DNA of 64,000 nucleotides from Bacteroidales bacterium (lineage in GTDB: Bacteria; Bacteroidota; Bacteroidia; Bacteroidales; UBA12077). Positions within the stretch are counted from its first letter, which is position 1. The number at the start of each line of letters is the position of its first letter. The stretch is taken from positions 1-64,000 of the forward strand of contig DMBU01000092.1 in assembly GCA_003446015.1 (NCBI GenBank). The letters are read 5' to 3'. Position numbers and translations under genes: made by a program. The notes beneath the pieces are model-generated. The model worked only from the letters and a program-made list of their open reading frames with translations, was not told where the DNA came from and did not search any database. Of the stretch, positions 45,692 through 52,454 are shown piece after piece.

Positions 45692-46087
45692 ATGGCCGAA
45701 AATAAAAAACTTATATTAATTGCTGATGATGATGAAGACTATTTGTTTCAGATGGAACTTTTTATAAAAAGTTTTGGCTTTGAAGTATTAAAAGCACAAA
45801 GTCAGAAAGAAGCCGAAGTTTTAATTGAAAACACGAATCCCGATCTGGCAATATTTGATCTGATGATGGAAAGAGATGATAGTGGATTCATTTTGTGTTA
45901 TAAAATGAAACGAAAACATCCTAATGTTCCAATTATTTTAGCTACAGCTGTTGCTTCAGAAACCGGAATTTCTTTTGGTCTTAGTTCAGATATGGATAAA
46001 CAATGGATTAAAGCTGATATGTATATGGAAAAGGGAATCCGAAAAGATCAGCTTCATAAAGAAATAAATAAATTGTTGAAATTATAA
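45692..46087 (+). CDS. Single-domain response regulator (receiver)
   Basis: The 131-residue protein is a stand-alone CheY-like receiver: acidic pocket ADDDEDY (about residues 11-17), phospho-acceptor Asp in IFDLMME (about 55) and a Thr in LATAV (about 87). The usual Lys region is reached as MYMEKG (about 110). No DNA-binding domain is present. It lies 16 bp after the hydrogenase-kinase fusion and is its most likely phosphorylation partner, relaying to protein targets. Confidence 0.85.
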   Translation: MAENKKLILIADDDEDYLFQMELFIKSFGFEVLKAQSQKEAEVLIENTNPDLAIFDLMMERDDSGFILCYKMKRKHPNVPIILATAVASETGISFGLSSDMDKQWIKADMYMEKGIRKDQLHKEINKLLKL

Positions 46088-46092
46088 GGTTG

Positions 46093-46127
46093 AAGACCTA
46101 ACGGGTTTTCAAAATCTGTTAGGTCTT
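46093..46127. other. Strong hairpin inside the regulatory operon
   Basis: AAGACCTAAC and GTTAGGTCTT pair perfectly around a partly complementary interior (GGGTTTT/AAAATCT), 6 bp after the receiver stop and 16 bp before the next start. There is no long T tail, so it may be a partial terminator, an RNA-processing site or a copy of a dispersed element. Confidence 0.6.
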
Positions 46128-46142
46128 ATAAAATAGAATTAA

Positions 46143-47261
46143 ATGAAAAATCTAAACGTTTTAGTTGTTGATGATGAACCGGGAATTAGATCTGGGGTGA
46201 GTAGAATCTTAAGTAACTTTACCGTAAGCTATCCCTTTATGGATGCGGATATTGGCTTCAATGTAATAGAGGCAGAAACTGGAGAGGATGCAATTGAAAT
46301 AATAAATTCTGATCTAATTGAAATTGTTTTACTTGATAACAAGTTACCTGGTATTCAAGGTACTGATGTTTTGGACTTTATTAATAAAAACAGGCCAGAC
46401 ATCCTGGTAATGATGATAACATCATATGCATCGCTGGAGCTTGCTGTGAAAGCTACAAATAATGGAGCTTATGATTTTATCCCAAAACCTTTTACTCCTC
46501 AGGAGTTGAAATCATCTCTGGAAAACGTTTCTAAACACCTCTTTCTTCGTGGCATGACAAAGAAAATGCATAAAGAAGGAAAAGAGATCCGATTTCAGTT
46601 TTTATCCGTTTTATCGCATGAATTAAAAGCTCCTTTAAACGCTATTGAAGGTTATTTGCGTTTAATGCAAGATAAAGGTGCTGGCGAAAATATTGCTGAT
46701 TATGAGCAGATGATTGATAGATCTTTGCAAAGAATTAAAGGAATGCGCAATTTGATTATGGATTTACTTGATTTAACCAAAATAAAGTTTGAGAAGAAAA
46801 CTGAGAAATTTCAATTAATCAAAGTAAAAGATATAGCACAAAATGCAATTGAGGCAATTAACCCTTACGCTATTCAAAAAGATGTAGAGATAAAATTAAC
46901 GGATTTGAATAATGTAGAAATGAATGCTGATCCCGGTGATATAGAAATCTTATTTAATAATTTAGTTTCTAATGCTGTAAAATACAATGTTGATGGAGGC
47001 AAGGTCGAGGTTATTGTTAAAACCGTTCGTAACAAATTGAATATTGTCGTAAAAGATACAGGAATTGGAATGACAAATGATGAGATCAAAAAATTATTTG
47101 ATGAATTTTTCAGAGTGAAAAATGAGCAAACAAAACATATAACCGGAAGCGGTTTGGGATTGTCAATCGTAAAACGTGTAGTCGATTTATATAATGGTGA
47201 AATAAATGTTCAAAGTAATGTTGGCAAAGGATCAACTTTTACTGTAGTATTGCCAATGTAA
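46143..47261 (+). CDS. Receiver - histidine kinase hybrid protein
   Basis: The 372-residue cytoplasmic protein has an N-terminal receiver (residues about 4-130: VDDEPG, phospho-acceptor in VLLDNKLPG about 63, IPKPF about 119). A HisKA domain follows (SVLSHELKAPLNAIEG, His about 160) and then an HATPase domain (NLVSNAVKYNVDGG about 275, DTGIGM about 308, GSGLGLSIVKRVV about 340). A receiver in front of a kinase can gate the kinase. It probably takes phosphate from, or competes with, the upstream hydrogenase-kinase, giving a phosphorelay in the operon. No DNA-binding output is encoded here. Confidence 0.88.
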   Translation: MKNLNVLVVDDEPGIRSGVSRILSNFTVSYPFMDADIGFNVIEAETGEDAIEIINSDLIEIVLLDNKLPGIQGTDVLDFINKNRPDILVMMITSYASLELAVKATNNGAYDFIPKPFTPQELKSSLENVSKHLFLRGMTKKMHKEGKEIRFQFLSVLSHELKAPLNAIEGYLRLMQDKGAGENIADYEQMIDRSLQRIKGMRNLIMDLLDLTKIKFEKKTEKFQLIKVKDIAQNAIEAINPYAIQKDVEIKLTDLNNVEMNADPGDIEILFNNLVSNAVKYNVDGGKVEVIVKTVRNKLNIVVKDTGIGMTNDEIKKLFDEFFRVKNEQTKHITGSGLGLSIVKRVVDLYNGEINVQSNVGKGSTFTVVLPM

Positions 47262-47302
47262 TTTTTTTTTGTAAATTACCGAGTTAAATAATCTTGAAAA
47301 TT

Positions 47303-47929
47303 ATGAATAGACTTCCAGAAAAAACAATAGGAAGATTAAGTGAATATAGAAGGACATTACTTATCTGTTTAGCCGATGGCAAAACGCATATATATTCTCA
47401 TGAACTGGCTAATTTACACAATATAACTGCGGTACAGGTTCGGCGTGATATTATGTTAATTGGTTATTCAACCACATTAAAAAAAGGCTATGATGTAAAA
47501 GCATTAATTGATGTAATTGGAGATATTATTGACACAGAAAAGGGCCTGAATGCTGCTGTTATTGGTATTGGTAATCTGGGTCGCGCCATTACAACTTATT
47601 TTAATGGCAAACGAACAAAACTTAAAATTGCTGCAACATTTGATGTTGATCCTGAAAAGGCAAATCGGGTAATTTCAGGGGTTAAATGTTATCCAATGAG
47701 CGATTTAGATAAAATAATAAAGGAAAAAAATATTTCAATTGGAATTCTTACGGTTCCACCTGAACATGCTTCGCCAGTAGCTGAAACTCTTATCATGGCA
47801 GGTATTAAGGGGATTTTAAATTACACTTCAACTCCATTAAATGTTTCACCAAATGTTTATTTGGAAGAATATGACATGGTAACTTCATTGGAAAAAGTAG
47901 CTTATTTTGTAAAACAAATTGATAAATAA
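47303..47929 (+). CDS. rex: Redox-sensing transcriptional repressor Rex
   Basis: The 208-residue repressor has an N-terminal winged helix (TIGRLSEYRRTL, ITAVQVRRDIMLIGYS, residues about 8-55) and a Rossmann NAD(H)-binding domain (VIGIGNLGRAI, about 88-98), with the C-terminal domain-swap helix. Rex senses NADH/NAD and leaves its operators when NADH is high, derepressing fermentative and hydrogenase genes. The ATG at 47303 is preferred to an upstream TTG. It ends the second hydrogenase operon. Matching operators stand upstream of both hydrogenase operons and the TM1266 gene, so I infer a local autoregulated regulon. Confidence 0.93.
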   Translation: MNRLPEKTIGRLSEYRRTLLICLADGKTHIYSHELANLHNITAVQVRRDIMLIGYSTTLKKGYDVKALIDVIGDIIDTEKGLNAAVIGIGNLGRAITTYFNGKRTKLKIAATFDVDPEKANRVISGVKCYPMSDLDKIIKEKNISIGILTVPPEHASPVAETLIMAGIKGILNYTSTPLNVSPNVYLEEYDMVTSLEKVAYFVKQIDK

Positions 47930-48007
47930 GTGATTTGTGAATAGTGATTTTTGAATAGTTTTAATTTACTTTTCATCATTCGCCATTCATTGTTCAAAAA
48001 AAAGAGT

Positions 48008-48940
48008 ATGCGGATACATCGAGATTTTGATACTTTAGGAAGCATTAAAAACCCTGTTGTTACAACCGGTACGTTCGATGGTGTGCATATCGGGCATAAA
48101 GTTATCGTTGACCGACTAAATACTTTAGCTAAGAAAATTAAAGGCGAATCAGTTTTAATCACTTTTCACCCACATCCAAGAATTGTTTTATATCCTGAAT
48201 CAGCCGGGAAGAAACTGCAGTTAATTAACTCGCAGAAAGAAAAGATTCAGCTTTTCGAAAAAACCGGATTAGACCATTTGGTAATTATCAACTTCACAAA
48301 AGAATTTGCGCAAACTACATCTCAGCAATTTGTTGAGGAGATATTATTAGGAAAACTTCACGCAAAGATTATCATTGTTGGTTTTAATCATCACTTTGGA
48401 CATAATCGCGAAGGAGATTATTCTTATTTGTACGAGTTAACAAAAACACACGATTTTAAAGTTGAGGAAATTCCAGAACAAGATTTGGAGAATGAAACAG
48501 TAAGCTCAACAATAATTCGGAAAGCATTATCAGAAGGTCGTGTACAAAGAGCAAATGCATACCTCGATCACTTTTTTATTATGACAGGTCTGTTAAAAGA
48601 AGGAGCCCAAAAATGCAAGGAAATTGGATTTCCAACCTTAGAGTTAATTGTGGAAGAAGATGTGAAACTTATTCCCCCTGAAGGTGTTTATGCAATTAGC
48701 TTAAACTGCAATCAAAAGAGATATCGCGGTATGTTGAATATCAAAATATATGCAGATTCAGATCGCCCGGGAATTCAGGTTCATTTATTCGATTACGACA
48801 CAAATTTCAAATTGATCCATAAAGAGGTAACTCTTACTTTTCATAAAAGAATGAGGGATGAGTTACAAATTAACGATGCAAAGGATTTAAAGTATCAACT
48901 GGAGCTTGATAAAGCTGAAATTGAAGAGCTAATATATTAG
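48008..48940 (+). CDS. ribF: Bifunctional riboflavin kinase / FAD synthetase
   Basis: The 310-residue enzyme converts riboflavin to FMN and then FAD. The N-terminal nucleotidyltransferase domain has TGTFDGVHIGHKVI (about residues 18-31) and SSTIIRKAL (about 162-170). The C-terminal riboflavin kinase domain begins near 185 with GFPTLEL near 207. The ATG at 48008 gives the normal length; an upstream in-frame ATG at 47951 would add 19 unsupported residues. Proximity to the flavin-dependent hydrogenase genes may be incidental. Confidence 0.95.
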   Translation: MRIHRDFDTLGSIKNPVVTTGTFDGVHIGHKVIVDRLNTLAKKIKGESVLITFHPHPRIVLYPESAGKKLQLINSQKEKIQLFEKTGLDHLVIINFTKEFAQTTSQQFVEEILLGKLHAKIIIVGFNHHFGHNREGDYSYLYELTKTHDFKVEEIPEQDLENETVSSTIIRKALSEGRVQRANAYLDHFFIMTGLLKEGAQKCKEIGFPTLELIVEEDVKLIPPEGVYAISLNCNQKRYRGMLNIKIYADSDRPGIQVHLFDYDTNFKLIHKEVTLTFHKRMRDELQINDAKDLKYQLELDKAEIEELIY

Positions 48941-48995
48941 AATTAAGAATAAATCCGATGTTAAGCCAGCAATTCACAATTCACTGAACTCACAA

Positions 48996-49697
48996 TTATT
49001 CCATTACATCAACGATTCTATTCTTTAGCTGAATAATCTCAGGACTTGGTAATAATCTGTCCTTATTTTTAATCGAAAATTTTTCTTTAATAAGTACCGG
49101 AGCTTTGCTAAAAACATAAATGTCATTTCCTATAAGCAGCGCCTCATCAATGTCATGTGTTACAAAAATTACAGATCGTTTATCAGGCTGCCATAATCTG
49201 CGAAATGATTTCATTAAATTCAATTTTAATTTTAAATCAAGTGCTTTAAGGGGTTCGTCCATTAAAATAAGATCAGAAGGATAAGAAAAAGCCCTAGCTA
49301 TGGAAACTCGTTGTTTCATTCCTCCGCTTAATTTCGAAGGATAATAATTGTTGAAATCAGTTAATTCAACTAATTCTGAATATCTTAAGGCAATTTCATG
49401 TTTCTCTTTTTTTGAAATCGAATCTGGTAAAACATAAACAATATTTTCAAGTACAGTTTTCCAAGGCAAAAGTCTGGGTTCTTGAAAAATATATGAAATT
49501 GTTTTACTGTTAAAACCCAACAAATCACCTGAATCTGGTTGTAATGAACCACTAATCATATTCAAAAGAGAAGTTTTTCCACAACCTGAAGGCCCTAAAA
49601 TACAAGCAATTGTATGTTCCTGAATTTCAATATTGAAATCCTGAAAGAGGTTTATATCCTGAAACGATTTATATAGATTCTTTATAATTAACGACAT
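48996..49697 (-). CDS. ABC transporter ATP-binding protein, SsuB/TauB-like
   Basis: The 233-residue ATPase has Walker A GPSGCGKTS (about residues 35-43), signature KLSGGMKQRVSIARA (about 124-138), Walker B LILMDEPLKALD (about 145-156) and the switch His in VTHDIDEA. It belongs to the nitrate/taurine/sulfonate importer class. It is one base from the permease gene, so the two are coupled. The substrate is unknown. Confidence 0.9.
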   Translation of the reverse strand: MSLIIKNLYKSFQDINLFQDFNIEIQEHTIACILGPSGCGKTSLLNMISGSLQPDSGDLLGFNSKTISYIFQEPRLLPWKTVLENIVYVLPDSISKKEKHEIALRYSELVELTDFNNYYPSKLSGGMKQRVSIARAFSYPSDLILMDEPLKALDLKLKLNLMKSFRRLWQPDKRSVIFVTHDIDEALLIGNDIYVFSKAPVLIKEKFSIKNKDRLLPSPEIIQLKNRIVDVME

Positions 49698-49698
49698 A

Positions 49699-50451
49699 TT
49701 ACTTCCAGATTACAATTGCTTTTTCGATTTTACGAATTATCAATTCAAATAAATAACTTATCAGAACAGCAATAATGGTCCAGGCTATAACTTCGTTTAC
49801 CAACAAATAAGTTTGTGCCGTTTGCATCAGTGTTCCTATTCCAAATTTAGGTTGACTTAACACTTCACCAATTATAACAGCTCGCCAGCCAAACCCAAGG
49901 GCACTTGATGCTCCTGAAAAAATAAAAGGCGTAATTGCAGGAAGAAATACTTCTTTTATGATTTTAAATTTTCCCACTTGATGTACTCGCGACATTTCAA
50001 TAATATCCTTATCTACACTTTTTATCCCATCAATAACATTGGTACATATAAAAGGAAACATCGTTAAAAATGCAATAAAAACAGCAACTAAATCAACTTT
50101 AAACCAAATAAGTGCTAAAAGTATTAATGAAATTATTGGAGTTGATCTAATACTAATAAGTATTGGCTTTAGAAAAGCCTCAAATAAAATATTTGTACCC
50201 GCAAGAATACCCAACGAAACACCAAGAATAAAAGAAAGTGTAAATCCAATTAAACCTCGAAAAATTGTCGCCCCAATAATTTGTATAAAGTTCTCAGAAA
50301 TCAACAATTTGAGCGTTGCAAAAATCGTTGATTCAGGGGAGGGAAGAATCAGTTCAGAATTATAAATTATAGAAGCAATCTTCCATAGACTTAATAACAG
50401 AAGTATTGATATGAATGATGTTAACCTTGTTTTTAGTATGGGATTTTTCAT
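49699..50451 (-). CDS. ABC transporter permease, SsuC/TauC-like
   Basis: The 250-residue membrane protein has six predicted helices and the EAA loop (MSRVHQVGKFKIIKEVFLPAITPFIFSG, about residues 153-180) that contacts the ATPase. It belongs to the BPD_transp_1 family with the neighbouring ATPase and the lipoprotein at 51025-51978. A receiver-domain gene lies between permease and binding protein on the same strand. Confidence 0.9.
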   Translation of the reverse strand: MKNPILKTRLTSFISILLLLSLWKIASIIYNSELILPSPESTIFATLKLLISENFIQIIGATIFRGLIGFTLSFILGVSLGILAGTNILFEAFLKPILISIRSTPIISLILLALIWFKVDLVAVFIAFLTMFPFICTNVIDGIKSVDKDIIEMSRVHQVGKFKIIKEVFLPAITPFIFSGASSALGFGWRAVIIGEVLSQPKFGIGTLMQTAQTYLLVNEVIAWTIIAVLISYLFELIIRKIEKAIVIWK

Positions 50452-50536
50452 TCACCTCGAATATTGATTGACTGTAAAATACAAATAATTTTGGATTTTA
50501 AAACAATGACTTAAAAGGGAAATACGAATACAGGGT

Positions 50537-50929
50537 TTATTTGGTTAAATGCTCATTAATTTTTTTAAGTAAGTAGTCTGGTCTTACAGGTTTGGAAATG
50601 TAATCATCGCAACCAAATTCAAGTGCAATAGCTTCATCATCAGATAATGCAAATGCCGTAAAAGCAATAATAGGAATGTTTCTATTTACACTACGTATAA
50701 ATTTTGTAGCTTCCAACCCACCCATTTCAGGCATTCTTATATCCATTAAAATAACACTAATGTCAGGATTTTCCTTGAAAAGTTTAACCGCTTGTTCTCC
50801 ATTCTCAGCATGAAAAATTTTTATCCCGGTCTTTTTCATTGCCTTTTCAAGAATGATATAATTATGCAATTCATCATCGGCAATTAAGATGCTTTTTTTA
50901 CTCCAATCATATTCTCTGGATGAATCCAT
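50537..50929 (-). CDS. Single-domain response regulator (receiver)
   Basis: The 130-residue CheY-like receiver has ADDELHN (about residues 17-23), phospho-acceptor Asp in ILMDIRMPEMGG (about 61), Thr in AFTAF (about 88) and Lys in SKPVRP (about 111). It has no output domain. Unusually, it is embedded in the leftward ABC-transporter gene set, between the binding protein and permease genes. Whether it serves that transporter or the nearby hydrogenase-linked kinases is unknown. Confidence 0.85.
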   Translation of the reverse strand: MDSSREYDWSKKSILIADDELHNYIILEKAMKKTGIKIFHAENGEQAVKLFKENPDISVILMDIRMPEMGGLEATKFIRSVNRNIPIIAFTAFALSDDEAIALEFGCDDYISKPVRPDYLLKKINEHLTK

Positions 50930-51024
50930 TGTTTTTGTAGTTTAATTTTTTAGGTAAAAGGTTAATTTTTGTAAGTTGTAAAATTGATACACTAAATTTA
51001 AAAAAAAATATTTTCTATTCTTTG

Positions 51025-51978
51025 TTAATTCAGATAAAAATTATCATCAGGTATTTTCCCTCCAATAATATCAGGATTCATTTCATAAAATATTTTTAAA
51101 TATTCTGAGATATAATTTTTAATATTTTTTGCTTCAACAAAATTTAAATTAGATCTGCTTATCGATGAATCAGCAAGCTCAACATTAGGCAAAATTTCAT
51201 ATTTGACAATTAATTCAGCTGCTTCAGCGTGATTCTCGTTCACCCAGTTTGTCGAAAATTTATAACTCGATAATATTTCTTGAAGCTTTACAGGATTTTG
51301 CTTTGCAAAATCACTTTTTACAAGCAGCGCCGTTTGTGCAATGGCTTGAGTATTTATTTTCTGCCACTCAATGTTTAAATCAAAAATTGGATGTACTGCA
51401 CGATCTTTCTGTATTACCATACTTACAAGAGGTTCTGAAATCACACCCAATTGAGCTTTTCCTGCAGCAACGGCATTGGCAAGATCAATATGCGATGGAA
51501 ATGAATAATCTAAAATAACTTCGTTTTCAGGATCAATACCATTTTGAATTAATAAATATTTAAATAATACATCGGGGGTCATTCCTTTTGCCATTAAATG
51601 GATTCGTTTTCCTTTTAAATCATTCCAGCTTTTTATAGTAGTATCATTTCCGAATAAATATAATGTACCCCATACTGGAATAGCAGCCAGCTGATAAGGA
51701 ATGCCTTTGTTATAAAGTATTGCTCCCATGGTAGTGGGTAGGATAGCAAAATCGGCTTCTCGTTCTAACATTAATTTTCGAACCTGAATAGGCTCATTAT
51801 AAATTGTTACCTCAATATCGGCATCTTCTATTTGCTTTAAACTATCAATCATTTTAACCATTCCCATTGCTGATGGTCCTTTCAAGGTAGCAATTCTGAT
51901 TTTGTTCTTATCGACTGGTTGATTACAACTACTTAGAACAAATAATACAAGTATAATTAAAAGACAGTTCCTATTCAT
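51025..51978 (-). CDS. ABC transporter substrate-binding lipoprotein (SsuA/NMT1-like)
   Basis: The 317-residue protein begins with a lipoprotein signal (LIILVLFVLSSC, lipidated Cys near residue 18); the ATG at 51978 is preferred to a TTG seven codons earlier. The mature part is a periplasmic binding fold of the NMT1/THI5/SsuA type (IRIATLKGPSAMGMV, ADFAILPTTMGAILYNKG, LGVISEPLVSMVIQ). It faces the TM1266 gene across 215 bp containing a Rex-type operator, so co-control with hydrogenase maturation is possible. Ligands in this class include sulfonates, nitrate, bicarbonate and pyrimidines; none can be selected here. Confidence 0.85.
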   Translation of the reverse strand: MNRNCLLIILVLFVLSSCNQPVDKNKIRIATLKGPSAMGMVKMIDSLKQIEDADIEVTIYNEPIQVRKLMLEREADFAILPTTMGAILYNKGIPYQLAAIPVWGTLYLFGNDTTIKSWNDLKGKRIHLMAKGMTPDVLFKYLLIQNGIDPENEVILDYSFPSHIDLANAVAAGKAQLGVISEPLVSMVIQKDRAVHPIFDLNIEWQKINTQAIAQTALLVKSDFAKQNPVKLQEILSSYKFSTNWVNENHAEAAELIVKYEILPNVELADSSISRSNLNFVEAKNIKNYISEYLKIFYEMNPDIIGGKIPDDNFYLN

Positions 51979-52066
51979 AAAAGAATATTTTGTTGACAAA
52001 TCTAGTTAAATTTTGTGCTATATACCAGTGTTCATCATAATACAACCAGATACCTGATAAATGTCA

Positions 52067-52098
52067 TTTGTAGTATGAACAATCTTAACGTATCTTTG
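52067..52098 (+). promoter_or_regulatory. Complete Bacteroidota promoter of the TM1266 / TonB receptor genes
   Basis: TTTG at 52067-52070 (-33) and TATCTTTG at 52091-52098 (-7) are separated by 20 bases, the expected spacing for the major Bacteroidota sigma factor. Confidence 0.75.
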
Positions 52099-52112
52099 TT
52101 AACGAAATAACA
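52097..52112. promoter_or_regulatory. Single Rex-type operator over the TM1266 transcript start
   Basis: TGTTAACGAAATAACA follows the same TGTTA-N6-TAACA rule as the hydrogenase operators, with one mismatch in the extended palindrome. It overlaps the end of the -7 element and the expected transcription start, a classic repression position. Confidence 0.7.
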
Positions 52113-52193
52113 GTAAAAACTATTTACTCTTTCTGAGAAACGGATTGTTTCTGTTTCAAGGTTAAAGAATAAATCTAATCCGGAGGAAATCTG

Positions 52194-52454
52194 ATGGAAA
52201 AGAGAATTGGAACCGCACTTATTTTAATTGAAAGCAAAGAAGCCGTTCAGTACATGAACGAAATAGCTTTTAAACATTCCAGTATTATTATTGGTCGACA
52301 AGGTTTACCGCGAAGCAACGGCCAAAACATTATTTCTCTTGTTCTTGAAGGTACAACAGATGAGATAGGTTCTTTAACCGGTCAGCTTGGACGCTTAAAA
52401 GGTATCCAGGTTAAATCTGTATTATTAAAGAACAAGAATGATGAGAACGATTAA
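52194..52454 (+). CDS. TM1266-family small protein of the [FeFe] hydrogenase system
   Basis: The 86-residue ACT-like protein matches the putative iron-only hydrogenase system regulator family (MEKRIGTALILIESKEA, SIIIGRQGLP, SLTGQLGRLKGIQVKSVLL), which is found next to [FeFe] hydrogenase maturation genes. Its molecular function is not established. It has a strong GGAGGA at 52182-52187, a Bacteroidota promoter and a Rex-type operator. Its last 17 bases overlap the TonB receptor gene. Confidence 0.88.
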   Translation: MEKRIGTALILIESKEAVQYMNEIAFKHSSIIIGRQGLPRSNGQNIISLVLEGTTDEIGSLTGQLGRLKGIQVKSVLLKNKNDEND

